A stretch of 64,000 bases of DNA from positions 248,001 to 312,000 of the forward strand of contig BSYQ01000001.1 of NCBI GenBank assembly GCA_030272585.1. Reading direction: 5' to 3'. The position numbers and the translations under genes are program-made. The stretch is from Bryopsis sp. KO-2023 (taxonomy: Eukaryota; Chlorophyta; Ulvophyceae; Bryopsidales; Bryopsidaceae). The notes below the pieces were generated by a model. The model searched no databases, was not told the origin of the DNA, and worked only from the letters and a program-made list of their open reading frames with translations. Shown one piece after another: positions 24,104-33,009 of the stretch. Numbering within the stretch: the stretch's first letter is position 1; each line of letters starts with the position of its first letter.

Positions 24104-26014
24104 ATGTCTGAAGAACACCCACACCCACACGTAGCCGAACCTTCGGCGCCGCCTCAAAACTTGTTGGAACGACACCTGGAGGAGTCGTTGGGAAGCAGAG
24201 GTGAACAAGCTCGGGAACCTGACCGGACGTCCACTGCTGATCACCTGCGTTTGGCAGCACTCGAAAAGGAGCTCTCTGACCTTAGAGGCACTCTTGATGA
24301 TCGTGCTCCTACACCGTACCACTCGGACCCTGGGCCATTTGGACAAGGAAGGGCAACACAGGCGAGACTGCCCCGTCCCCCTCTGTTTTCAGGTGACGAC
24401 AAACAAGATGTCGTGGACTGGAGTTTTGGGTTGGATCTATATTTCGAGGGGGCCAGGGTCCGTGAGGAGGATAAGCGGGCCGTTTTTCAAGCTCTACTTA
24501 CAGGAAGTGCACAACGATGGTTGCGCATGCGCTTGACCCGAGCTGAACCTGGCGAACACTTGACATATATGTCCCTGTTGTTGGAGTTGCAGAAAGAGTT
24601 TGGGACTCAGAATGCTAGCTTTAAGGGGCGACAACGGATTCGACATCTGACCCAGAACAAGAACCAGTCTGTCCGTGAGTATACGAAGGCCTTTCGCTCT
24701 CTCGCACTGGAAATCGAAGGAGCCTCTGACGAAGAACTTGTACACATGTACGTGGGCGGCCTTCGGAGTGCTTTACGAGCTCAGGTGGAAGTACGCCAGC
24801 CACAAACGGTGCGTACAGCAGCAACACTCGCGGAGATGTGGGAAGAGGCTAGCTTGGCGAGCACGGATCGCCCTCCAGTCCGAGGTGTGCAGGAGTGGAA
24901 CTCGCAGCAGCAACAGCAGGAGGAGTCGGAGCAGGAAGACCACGCGGCTCTTGGGGTTCGTTTGGTTTCGGGCGCTAGAAACATTTCGTTTCCTCTCACG
25001 TGCCCACGCATGCCGCATTTACTAAGCTGCATGGAAAGAGCGGTTCGGAAGAAGTGGTTTAGAGAAAAAGTAAAAGAATTTATCGCGAAGGCCGAGACCG
25101 AGGGAGAGGAGTCGAGGGTGAGAGAAAAGGATCGCTATGGCATAAAAAACGTGAGTGAATTTCCGTGGATTTCGTTTTTGGATTCTGACGATGACGAGCA
25201 GGAAAAGGAGTCGTCCAGTTTTCAGGTTAAGGCGGTGGGAAAACAAGTGGGTGGGCCGACGTCGACCCAAATGTCGGTAACCGCCTCTGTGGAAGGGAAG
25301 CACACGACTGTGCTTCTCGACACAGGTGCAGCGTGCAATGTACTGCCCTTAAGGGTGGCTCGGAAGTTAGGCGTGGGTTACTCAGAGGAGCATCGCCAGG
25401 AGCTTGAAAGTTTTGATGGCGTTGTCAGTAGAGTTAAAGGGTCGACTGAGCTCGAAGTCAGCTTAGGCCCCGCGTGTCAGCGTCTGTTTTTTTTCGTCGT
25501 CGAAAAAGGGTCGACCACTATCCTAGGCAAGCCTGCCTTAGGGGCTTTCGGCCTCGTGCTCGACCCTGCAGGGGATTGTGCGGTACACAAGGCGACGAAT
25601 AAAGTCATTCCCACCTTTACGGTCGGAAAAACAAAGCGTTCGTCGGAAGTCGTCCTTAGGGTGCCTGACAGTGGCTTTACTGTCCTCCCAGGGAGCAGGC
25701 ATTCCTTTCGAGTTACGTTGTCTGATGCCGAGCACCCTGGCACTATTTTTCTGGCTGTACAAACACCCTCATGTTCTTCCCAGCACATGGTTTTGTCCGG
25801 AACCATCACTCAGCGCAGCGGTATTCTCGTCCTGGAGAACTTCGGTAAGATGGCTGTATACTTCGCCGGTGGGAAAAAGATTGGGACAGGGGTTGCAGTG
25901 GGGTCGACGGAAGTTCAAACGTCGACGTTTGGGCTAGGACGCGAAAGAAACGAGGGGGGCAAGGGAAATGCACCAGTGAGGAGCACAACACTCAGTAAGG
26001 AAAAAAACGAATAA
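24104..26014 (+). CDS. E1 gag-protease polyprotein
   Basis: The frame of 636 residues starts with an ATG four bases after the primer-binding site. Residues about 80-250 are a retrotransposon gag core (PPLFSGDDKQDVVDWSF, ALLTGSAQRWLRMRL and SVREYTKAFRSLALEI). An acidic and basic linker follows without a CCHC zinc knuckle. A retropepsin starts near residue 385 with the active site LLDTGAACNVLPL (Asp near 405) and a late TILGKPALG block. The frame ends at TAA 26012-26014, just after an A AAA AAC slip site; pol continues in the -1 frame. The missing zinc knuckle is notable for a gag. Confidence 0.87.
   Translation: MSEEHPHPHVAEPSAPPQNLLERHLEESLGSRGEQAREPDRTSTADHLRLAALEKELSDLRGTLDDRAPTPYHSDPGPFGQGRATQARLPRPPLFSGDDKQDVVDWSFGLDLYFEGARVREEDKRAVFQALLTGSAQRWLRMRLTRAEPGEHLTYMSLLLELQKEFGTQNASFKGRQRIRHLTQNKNQSVREYTKAFRSLALEIEGASDEELVHMYVGGLRSALRAQVEVRQPQTVRTAATLAEMWEEASLASTDRPPVRGVQEWNSQQQQQEESEQEDHAALGVRLVSGARNISFPLTCPRMPHLLSCMERAVRKKWFREKVKEFIAKAETEGEESRVREKDRYGIKNVSEFPWISFLDSDDDEQEKESSSFQVKAVGKQVGGPTSTQMSVTASVEGKHTTVLLDTGAACNVLPLRVARKLGVGYSEEHRQELESFDGVVSRVKGSTELEVSLGPACQRLFFFVVEKGSTTILGKPALGAFGLVLDPAGDCAVHKATNKVIPTFTVGKTKRSSEVVLRVPDSGFTVLPGSRHSFRVTLSDAEHPGTIFLAVQTPSCSSQHMVLSGTITQRSGILVLENFGKMAVYFAGGKKIGTGVAVGSTEVQTSTFGLGRERNEGGKGNAPVRSTTLSKEKNE
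26002..26008 (+). promoter_or_regulatory. Canonical -1 ribosomal frameshift heptamer of E1
   Basis: A AAA AAC lies in the gag frame (GAA AAA AAC GAA TAA), three bases before the stop codon. The pol frame is exactly -1 and is open from this point onward. A downstream stem or pseudoknot was not worked out. Confidence 0.75.
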
Positions 26015-26429
26015 AGGGGGGAAAGTGTAGGTCTGTGTTGGAAGTGTTGACCGAAAAGAATGCTTACTTTCCTCTGAGGTCAAAAGGGTGGGTTGTTTTT
26101 CCTTTAGGGATAAGTGTGGTTATAGGCCCTAGGCAAGTGGTGAGTGCACATTTACCCTACAGAATTTTGGGAAAGATGCCTCAGATGTTTGATATTCTGT
26201 CGAATAATTTGGTGGAGGTGAAGTTTAAGATCAGATTAGATGGGCAAATTAAAATTGTGCTTTTGAATCTAAGTGGAGAGCCTCAGCATCTGACCCCGGG
26301 AATGAAGGTGCTAGCCACCCAAGATGTGTTTGATCGGGTTGAAGATGTGGAGGGGCATCCTTTAGAGGTTTTAGAAAGGGCAAAAAAACAGAGGCAGGTT
26401 TTTTACAGTAGAGATAAGGAACATGAACA

Positions 26430-26710
26430 GCAAAAAAAACAGGTGGCTAAAAGGGTAGGTCGATGGATGGATAAGGTTCAGGACCAGCCAGAAAAAAGGG
26501 GGGCAGCAGTTAAGGAAAAATCAAAAAAACAGGTGGCAGTAGTTAAGGAACAGGAAAAGGGGGTGGCAGAAGTTCATGACCCGCCAGCAAAACAGGTGGC
26601 AGCAGTTAGGGAACAGCCAGAACAAAAGGTGGCAGAAGTTCAGGAACAGCAAGATAAAAGGGTGGTGGAAGTTACGGAGCAGCCAGAGAAAAAGGTGGCA
26701 GAAGTTTCAG
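26430..26710 (+). repeat. Degenerate tandem repeat inside E1 pol
   Basis: Units of about 11-13 residues of the form EQPEKKVAEV recur about eight times between the N-terminal part of pol and the RT. The DNA repeats CAGCCAGAAAAA- and GTGGCAGAAGTT-like words. The segment is probably a flexible or coiled-coil linker. Confidence 0.7.
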
Positions 26711-27637
26711 GGCGAGGGATTCCACAGTTCACTCGGGACATGGATCAGGCTGTGGAGCATAAGGAACAGTGCCTTACAGTGGCAGACTTGGAGAGTAAGT
26801 ATCCAACAGTTTTTGATCTTAGGCCTGAAGCTATGGAATTGACACCAGCCATGCAGTTGTTTTCGATGGGCATGGTTGATGTCCAGTTTACTGCTGAAGT
26901 GAAATACACCAGCCACTCTAAATTCCAACCCTTGGCAGTTGCAGAAAAAAAGGTGGCTGATGCAGAAATTCAAACTTTATTAGATAAAGGGATTATACAA
27001 GAAGTTCCAGTGGGGGTTAAAGGTTTATTTTCACAGGCCTTAATTCTCCCAAAGGGGGAACATTCTTGTCGAATAACAATGGACTGTAGGATTCTTAATG
27101 AGTTAGTGGAGGATTGGAGATACCCGCTACCGGGGACTAGGGAAATAATAAAAAGTATTCCACTGGAGTGGGATACCTTTACGATTTTAGATATTAAAGA
27201 TGGTTTTTTTAATCTTGGTTTAGAGGAAGAATTCTCCTCTTTGTTTTGTTTTTATTATAATAATCGGCAGTTTCGATGGACGAGACTAGTGCAAGGCTTT
27301 AAGCCCAGCCCGGGATATTTCGATCGTACCCTTCGTTCTATAATGAGGGGGACTTCTTCCAAGGGTTTTGTGGATGATTTATTAGTGGGCAGTGTTGGAA
27401 TTGCAGCTCACAATCAGGCTGTAGACGAAGTTTTCCAAAGGTTAGAAAAATACGGGCTGAAATTAAAGAGGGAAAAAATCCAGGTGGGGCAGAAGTCTGT
27501 GAAATTTCTTGGTTTTTTGGTGAGGAAAGGGGAGTATTCCCTTCAACCTTTTATTGATACTCTAGTTCAAGATTTTCCCAGGGTCACGAATAGAAAAGAA
27601 CTGCAAAGAGGTATTGGACTTTGCAATGTGTTACAGG

Positions 27638-28600
27638 CAGAGCTGGGCAGTAACCCGTTTGTAACGCACCGTACCGTAACGCACAGGGTCGGTACAGTAA
27701 CGTGTCCGATCGGTGCACGCACCGACCGGACGTTACAACACGTTGCACACGTTACAACAACGACCCAGTCGGTACAACAACGTCCAAGTACGGTACAACA
27801 ACGATCCGACGTTACTGTAACGCCAAAGCGTTGTTGTAACGCAGTACGTTATCAGTAACGTCTACACCGGCTGCTATAACGTCCGCACCGAGGCAAGACG
27901 TTACAACAACGATCGGTTGCGTTACGTGTAACGATAACACGTTACAACAACGGCCAGGTCGGTACAACAACGTAATGACGTTGCAGTAACGTCACGCGGA
28001 TGACGTACAAAGTGACCCCCGCAGGGTCCCCAGAACCCAAGGGAACCGAGTGGGATTCGAACACCGTACCGCACGATGCCGAATCATCTACACTGAGCGC
28101 TAAGCCAAGTGGACCACGATGATTTTGTGGCTGTTGCGATCATATACCTTAATCTGTTTGTAATTCTGTGAAATTAGGGTATATTATTGCAACAACCACA
28201 AAATCATCGTGGTCCACTTGGCTTAGCGCTCAGTGTAGATGATTCGGCACCGTGCGGTACGGTGTTCGAATCCCACTCGGTTCCCTTGGGTTCTGGGGAC
28301 CCTGCGGGGGTCACTTTGTACGTCATCCGCATGACGTTACTGCAACGTCATTACGTTGTTGTACCGAACGTCGTACTGTCTGTGTCGGTACAACAACGTC
28401 AGTGACACGTTGCAACAACGACCCGATGTTGGGTGCCGGTCGTTGGCGATAACGTATCGTACCGACCCAGTACCGATGTTGTACCGTACCGTAAAAAACA
28501 TTCGCACCGTACCGTACCGTACCGACCCCTTACGGTACGGTACGGTACGTAACGTGTCGTACCGTACCGTAGGGGGTCGTTACGGTACTGCCCAGCTCTG
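27638..28600. mobile_element. hAT-like non-autonomous foldback element (963 bp)
   Basis: The element is bordered by the inverted repeat CAGAGCTGGGCAGTA and flanked by a perfect 8 bp duplication, GTTACAGG (27630-27637 and 28601-28608). An 8 bp duplication with CAG-type ends is the hAT hallmark. It contains no transposase. The interior is a large palindrome filled with short words such as GTAACG, ACAACGT and ACCGTACCGT. It is inserted in E1 pol between RT and RNase H. Confidence 0.9.
27957..28370. repeat. Near-perfect inverted repeat with Pol III-like boxes
   Basis: The arms of about 180 bp (27957-28139 and 28188-28370) are inverted copies separated by about 48 AT-rich bases. Each arm contains a tRNA-like pair of internal promoter boxes: TGGCTTAGCG (A box, 28219-28228) and TGTTCGAATCC (B box, 28263-28273) on the plus strand, and the mirror copies at 28098-28107 and 28053-28063 on the minus strand. 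I could not fold a sound tRNA because the T stem has mismatches, so this is a tRNA-derived relic rather than a gene. Confidence 0.75.
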
Positions 28601-28844
28601 GTTACAGGGGTTTGTGCCCAAACTCGCAGCCAAACTGCAAGAGTTTTACGCAGTTATTTCTGCCCCTAAACTGCCTCATGACTGGGGCAGAATTGGTCAA
28701 GAGTTTGAGAACAAATTAAGGGAGATTTTAGTTCAAAATCTGTGGTTAGCCTTGCCGGGGAAGAATACCCAGTTTTGCCTTTTTACAGATTGGTCCGGGA
28801 CTGGGGGCGGTTACGCGCTATTTTCTGCGGATTCGTTGGGTAAG

Positions 28845-29195
28845 TGTAGTGAATCGCCTGATTCAGAGCCTGCTGGGCCCTGAATCAGGAGATCTGACTG
28901 TAGGTTGGCGAGCTGGCAGCTCAGCAGGTGTCCCTGCTGAACTGGCAGCTCAGAACATTCTGTGATCTGACCTGATACAGTGATGGGTTCACTGTGTCAG
29001 CTCAGTAGTTGTCTGATCAGGGGATCAGGTCTTGTCAGAGGTGCTGCAGCAGGGTATTTGGGCAGCGCCTCTAGGGTATTGGTACACTTGGTTTTAACCT
29101 AGCTTTTAACCTTGTTTGGAGTGCTTTGCACCTTGGTCTCCCTTTGTTTCACCTTCAGCTTGGCTGGCAGACTTGCAGAGTCGCAGCCGTTGCAT
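28845..29195 (+). repeat. 5' LTR of R0 (borders approximate)
   Basis: The E1 coding sequence stops at about 28844. From there TGTAGTGAATCG begins a non-coding stretch that ends at TTGCAT before the primer-binding site. It contains imperfect repeats of GATCAGG and CTGGCAGCTCAG. Without the 3' copy the left border is good to a few bases only. Confidence 0.6.
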
Positions 29196-29207
29196 TGGTT
29201 TCGGAGC
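29196..29207 (+). other. Primer-binding site of R0
   Basis: TGGTTTCGGAGC, identical over 12 bases to the site of E1 and of elements A, B and C. Confidence 0.75.
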
Positions 29208-29632
29208 ATTCTTGTGGCAAGATCACAAGTGATCTTGGGAGAAGCAGAGAGTTCTGGTGAAGCAGCAGGCGCAGAGTTTTTAGGCGCAAGGTTTTACAGA
29301 AATCGATCAGGGCGCAGGGTAGCGCTGAGTGCAGGCATAGTTGGCGCAGCTTTCGCACAGTTTTGTGTAGGCGCAGTGCTGCACAGAGGTCGTTTTGTAC
29401 GCAAGGTTTTAGTAGAGTTTGCAGGCGTTGCCTAGCACAGAACGTTGTCAGGCGCAGGTTTTGCGCAGCAGTAAGGGGCACAGTTCAGTGCGGGCACAGA
29501 CGCAGATTTGCGCAGCCTTGAGTGGTAGAGTTTTGCAGGCGCAGGTTTTGCGCAGCAGCAAGGGGGCACAGACGCAGATTTGCGCGGCCTGAAGTGTTAG
29601 AGTTTGCGTAGCGGAACTAGGGTCGGCAGTTG
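29208..29632 (+). other. R0 untranslated leader
   Basis: This non-coding leader contains the word GGCGCAGGTTTTGCGCAGCA several times, most clearly near 29450 and 29540. It may hold packaging or translation signals, but nothing specific can be named. Confidence 0.5.
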
Positions 29633-29953
29633 ATGAGCAGTGCGGGCTCAGGTTTTACAGTTGTTAGTTCTGACGAAGAGGAAGTGTCCTCTGACGGGTT
29701 TCCTAGTGAGAATCAGCCAGATCAGACTCGGACTTTACCTGCCTTTGTTTTCAGAGCAGGACCTATCAGGGAAAACAGGGTGCAGGAACCACTGAGTCAG
29801 GTGGAGGAGAGGTCAGTTTTGGCTCCCTCGCACGATCATTATTGGGTGTTTCGTCAGGGTACTTGGATATATTCTGTTACTTGTAGGAATCCGAACTGCC
29901 TTCTTTTGTTAGAGTGGCTTGAGAAGGAAAGGATCAGAACTAGCAACCTGTAA
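29633..29953 (+). CDS. R0 small ORF 1 with HxH/CxxPxC motif
   Basis: This ATG-started frame of 106 residues precedes gag in R0. The N-terminal half is acidic and Ser-rich (VVSSDEEEVSSDGF). The C-terminal half carries H-x-H-x6-G-x2-I-x4-C-x2-P-x-C (HDHYWVF...YSVTCRNPNC). The next ORF carries exactly the same pattern, which looks like a small zinc-binding fold. Standard gag-pol elements do not have this gene. The function is unknown. Confidence 0.65.
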   Translation: MSSAGSGFTVVSSDEEEVSSDGFPSENQPDQTRTLPAFVFRAGPIRENRVQEPLSQVEERSVLAPSHDHYWVFRQGTWIYSVTCRNPNCLLLLEWLEKERIRTSNL

Positions 29954-29980
29954 AAGAGATCTTCTGACTCTGGTTGTTGT

Positions 29981-30442
29981 ATGAGTTTTGGTAGACCTGT
30001 AGCAGTGAGAAGTAGCGAAAGTGAGGCAGAAACAGACGAGGAAACTGTGATTCAGGGTGAGGCAGAGTTTCAGGGAAACCTGCCACCTGATCTGTTTACT
30101 TTCGCAGGGGACTGGGTTCCAGCTCCTTACAGGTTACCCAGACCGGTGCAGGTTCTGGGTCCAGTGAGACACCCGTTGGCAGTGGTGCCACCACCTCCTC
30201 TCAGAGCGCCTCCTCACGGCCACAGAAAGGCAGAACGCAGTGGTAACGTCATCAGATACTACGACTGTTCTGATCCTCAGTGTCCTATCTACAGATTGCA
30301 GAGGGCAACGCAGCAGAGGCGTGAGCAGAACGAGCTGAGGCGCAGAAGGAATGTCAGGCGGGGAGGAGCAGATGGGGGTACCAGCCCCAGATCCTTTCGA
30401 TCTGCAGGCAATGAGGCAGATGATAACAGATCTGCAGAATGA
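29981..30442 (+). CDS. R0 small ORF 2, relative of ORF 1
   Basis: The frame of 153 residues begins ATG 28 bases after ORF 1. It has an acidic start (SSESEAETDEET), a Pro-rich middle, then HGHRKAERSGNVIRYYDC and SDPQC, matching the ORF 1 motif position for position, and an Arg-rich end (RREQNELRRRRNVRR) that could bind nucleic acid. It overlaps the start of gag by 92 bases in another frame. The function is unknown; duplication of ORF 1 is the likely origin. Confidence 0.65.
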   Translation: MSFGRPVAVRSSESEAETDEETVIQGEAEFQGNLPPDLFTFAGDWVPAPYRLPRPVQVLGPVRHPLAVVPPPPLRAPPHGHRKAERSGNVIRYYDCSDPQCPIYRLQRATQQRREQNELRRRRNVRRGGADGGTSPRSFRSAGNEADDNRSAE

Positions 30443-31544
30443 AGTCCTTCACCTGAGGAATGTTGCTGCAAATGTCAACCATCAGATGAATGATGTGGTG
30501 CAGCAGGCTGTGGCAGAAAGGTTGCCTCAGCCACAGGCTCCAGCAGCACTGGGCAAGGCCAGAGCAAAGACACCAGATGCTTGGTATGGTGACCCTGGTG
30601 ATATCCCACTGAATGAGTGGCAGGTGCAGTTACAGACATATTTTGATGTGACAGGCACAAGGGATGTAGAGCAGCAGGTTTTAGTGGCTGCAGGATCACT
30701 CAGGGGAGCTGCAGGTACTTGGTGGAGAGGCAGATATGAGGCTGCTCTTGCAGGCCACCAGGAACTGCCTCAGTCACTTGTTGCTTTGGTTGAACAGCTG
30801 AGACAGGAGTTTGGCAAGGTGAACGAGAACCGTGACTTCAGAAGAGAGTGGTCTCGGTTGCGTCAGGGGCGACTTTCGGTTGCTGAGTATGTACACAAGT
30901 TTCGCAGGCTCACACTGCAGATTCATGACAGCAATCCTGGGGAAAAGCTCTTCAGGTTCATGGAGGGTCTGCACGAGCGTCTGCGGACGAAGGTTGAGAT
31001 GGAAGATCCCAACACCCTCGAAAGAGCGATCGCGCTGGCGGCGACCTGGGAAGGTCCTCTTGAAAACTACCACAGAGATCGCAGTCCCAGCAGCAGACGC
31101 GCAAGGTCGCGCAGGGACAGATCGAAGAGTCGTGGCAGGTCGTTCAGCAGAGGCAGATCCCAGAGCAGAGGTCGCAGTAGCAGTCGAGGAAGGTATAACA
31201 CCGAACGCGACAGGTACCACCCGCAGCGTCAGGCACCACACTTAGGTGATCGTATGGAGGTTGATGGCCTCCAGCGTAACCGCGTGGGGTTTGATGTCAG
31301 GGAAGGTCGCAGCGGCAGTAGAGGTCGCAGCGGCAGTCGCGGTGGTGATCGCAGTTACAGTCGCAGTAAAAGCAGAGGACGCAGTGGCAGTCCTCGCAGA
31401 CACCAGAGGCAGAAACGAGGAGGAACTGGAGAGGGTTCCTCAGACAGGAGGAGCAGAATGGATATGGGCAGATCAGCAGCCCATGTTGATTGTTACAGGT
31501 GTGGCAAGAAAGGCCACTTCGCCGCTGACTGCTCGGAAAACTGA
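30351..31544 (+). CDS. R0 gag protein
   Basis: The frame of 397 residues has a helical N-terminus, a retrotransposon gag core (TPDAWYGDPGDIPLNEW, GAAGTWWRGRYEAAL and SVAEYVHKFRRLTLQI) and an Arg/Ser/Gly-rich stretch of SRGRS repeats. A CCHC zinc knuckle, CYRCGKKGHFAADC, lies near the end. It is the capsid and RNA-binding protein of the element. It ends at TGA 31542-31544, directly after the heptamer GGAAAAC. Confidence 0.9.
   Translation: MSGGEEQMGVPAPDPFDLQAMRQMITDLQNEVLHLRNVAANVNHQMNDVVQQAVAERLPQPQAPAALGKARAKTPDAWYGDPGDIPLNEWQVQLQTYFDVTGTRDVEQQVLVAAGSLRGAAGTWWRGRYEAALAGHQELPQSLVALVEQLRQEFGKVNENRDFRREWSRLRQGRLSVAEYVHKFRRLTLQIHDSNPGEKLFRFMEGLHERLRTKVEMEDPNTLERAIALAATWEGPLENYHRDRSPSSRRARSRRDRSKSRGRSFSRGRSQSRGRSSSRGRYNTERDRYHPQRQAPHLGDRMEVDGLQRNRVGFDVREGRSGSRGRSGSRGGDRSYSRSKSRGRSGSPRRHQRQKRGGTGEGSSDRRSRMDMGRSAAHVDCYRCGKKGHFAADCSEN
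31535..31541 (+). promoter_or_regulatory. Candidate -1 frameshift site of R0
   Basis: G GAA AAC sits immediately before the gag stop TGA. The -1 frame is open from here to the A insertion at 31706 and matches the pro-pol frame that resumes at 61910. The heptamer is not the ideal XXXYYYZ form. Confidence 0.55.
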
Positions 31545-31706
31545 AGAGGTCAAGGGCTGGAGAGTCCCTTGGCCGGAATGAAAAGGTGAAGGAGGACAGA
31601 AGAGGAGTGTGGGAGGGCCGGCGTAGCCACCCACACAAGGAGGCTACCATGGGGAGGGTAGCATCTGTTTCAGGGAAGCAGAACCCGGCAGGTGGTGTGC
31701 CTTGTG
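31541..31706 (+). pseudogene. R0 pro-pol, first fragment before element A
   Basis: This is the -1 frame after gag. It is basic (KEDRRGVWEGRR) and has no stop up to the target site CTTGTG at 31701-31706, where A is inserted. The frame continues across the insertion at 61910. Confidence 0.7.
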
Positions 31707-32296
31707 TGTAACCACAAATGGCGTCGCCTTGACCGCTGGGGTCACCCCTGCAGCTGGACTTAACGGTTGTGGAGGCGTTTTTGCAGAAATGGAACGGCGG
31801 AAGTGGGGACAGCCCCCTTCTTAGCTTGATCACACGGCCTTGCAAGGCACTTTTCCACTCAGGTCTTTCCTTTAAGCTTTCTTACACCAATCTCAGAGTC
31901 CAAACTCGAACAAAAACAAGAACCTAACCCAGAAGTCCAATACCCTAAGATCAGCCATTTAAATAGGCTGCCGCCTGACTCACCCTGGTCCCACTGATCA
32001 CCTAGGATCCCACCTACTGATGGAGACTTCCTAACCCATCAAGCCTAGTTGATCTTCCTAACCACTCTCAATCCCTTCCCTCAGCACCAACCCCTAGGAA
32101 CGTCCAACCTAGTCATTTCTGTAGCTGAACTGCTACTTCTAAACTGTGGCGGAACTGCTATGGCAGAACTGTCCCGGGGTGACTGCTAGCCCTACGTAAT
32201 CCGTCTGGGACTGCCTCAAGCAGCATTCCCTCCCCTGATATCACTCTAGCCCTGGAGGTGACAAAATTGGTCGAGGCGACGTGGTTTGGGGTTACA
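31707..32296 (-). repeat. 3' LTR of element A
   Basis: The LTR starts TGTAACC and ends GGTTACA on the element strand. It matches the right copy over about 583 bases without a difference that I can see, so A inserted recently. TATTTAAA (31958-31965, minus strand) is a candidate TATA box. Confidence 0.92.
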
Positions 32297-32305
32297 GCTG
32301 TAACC
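32290..32305. promoter_or_regulatory. 16 bp palindrome at the polypurine tract / U3 junction of A
   Basis: GGTTACAGCTGTAACC is a perfect palindrome that spans the start of the 3' LTR. The same 16 bases occur at B, at C and at the internal LTR of C. Confidence 0.85.
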
Positions 32306-33009
32306 ACTCCCCTCCTCCCTTGACTTTTGTCCCCAAAAGTTAAACTCAACCTCCCCCACTGAACTTCTTCTGTCCCTGGTCTTTAGTTGTTCCCAGAACT
32401 TCCTTTTCCAAAAAGTATCAACAAGAAAATCTTTCTCTTAACTGCCTGACTGGCTACTATGTCTGTAGACGTAGTGCTCAGAAACACAAAACAAGTGCCC
32501 ACTGTTACTATTTTTCCACAACAAAACTATCCAAGGATATCAAAATGTGAACTAACAATGTTGTTCCTCAAACAGGTCCCCCCCTTTCTTCTTAATCACA
32601 GCCATCAGCTGTTCTTTGAACCCAGCGGGACTGTTCAAAGAGCACTCGAATGTAAACCAGTGGTGATGTACTTCAATCAGTTCCCCCTTTCTTTTTTTTT
32701 CTCATAGCCATCAGCTGTTCTTTCACCCCTATAGGTCAAAGTGACCGGTTTGTCCCTATTTGTCCCTTGTTTATCCCCCTTTTCTTTCCCAGTTCTCTAT
32801 TGAGCTCAAAAAAGTATCAAAAGAAAAATCCTTTTCTTTATCGACTGACTGACTGAATACTATTCCTGCAGAAATAATACTCACTAAACGAGATAGAACA
32901 AAAACAGAATAAAAACCCACCCACTGCTGCTGCAGAAATACAGCAATACCAAACAAAACAAACAATACAATACAAAACACAACAAACCACAAAATACCAT
33001 ATTGTATTT
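32297..33009 (-). other. Element A 3' untranslated region with polypurine tract
   Basis: This stretch is non-coding. Near the LTR the element strand reads CAAGGGAGGAGGGGAGT, the polypurine tract for plus-strand priming. Upstream are C-, T- and A-rich runs that recur in B. Confidence 0.65.

Larger units (their letters stand above)
23786..28844 (+). mobile_element. LTR retrotransposon E1, outermost of the nest (3' part not in window)
   Basis: E1 has a 5' LTR (23786-24088), a primer-binding site, gag-protease (24104-26014) and a pol with RT and the start of RNase H. Two later insertions break it: the hAT-like foldback element at 27638-28600 and retrotransposon R0 from about 28845. Its remaining 3' part and right LTR lie beyond the window. 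Its RT is of a different type from those of R0, A, B and C. Confidence 0.85.
26008..28844 (+). pseudogene. E1 pol (RT, partial RNase H), split by two insertions
   Basis: The frame runs from the frameshift site with no early ATG. It has an N-terminal globular part, then a Lys/Glu/Val-rich repeat region (26430-26710), then reverse transcriptase. RT motifs are RITMDCRILNELV, TILDIKDGFFNLGL, WTRLVQGFKPSPGYF and FVDDLLVG, where most retroelements have Y-x-DD. The hAT-like element breaks the frame at 27637. Coding resumes at 28609 in the same frame once the insert and one target copy are discounted, and reaches an RNase H start (CLFTDWSGTGGGYALF). R0 then cuts it at about 28844. As it stands the gene is dead, but the breaks are clean insertions rather than decay. 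Confidence 0.85.

Noticed and set aside
28209-28290. Possible tRNA gene in the foldback element
   Set aside because: A and B boxes are present, but the T stem and acceptor stem do not pair, so it is a relic.
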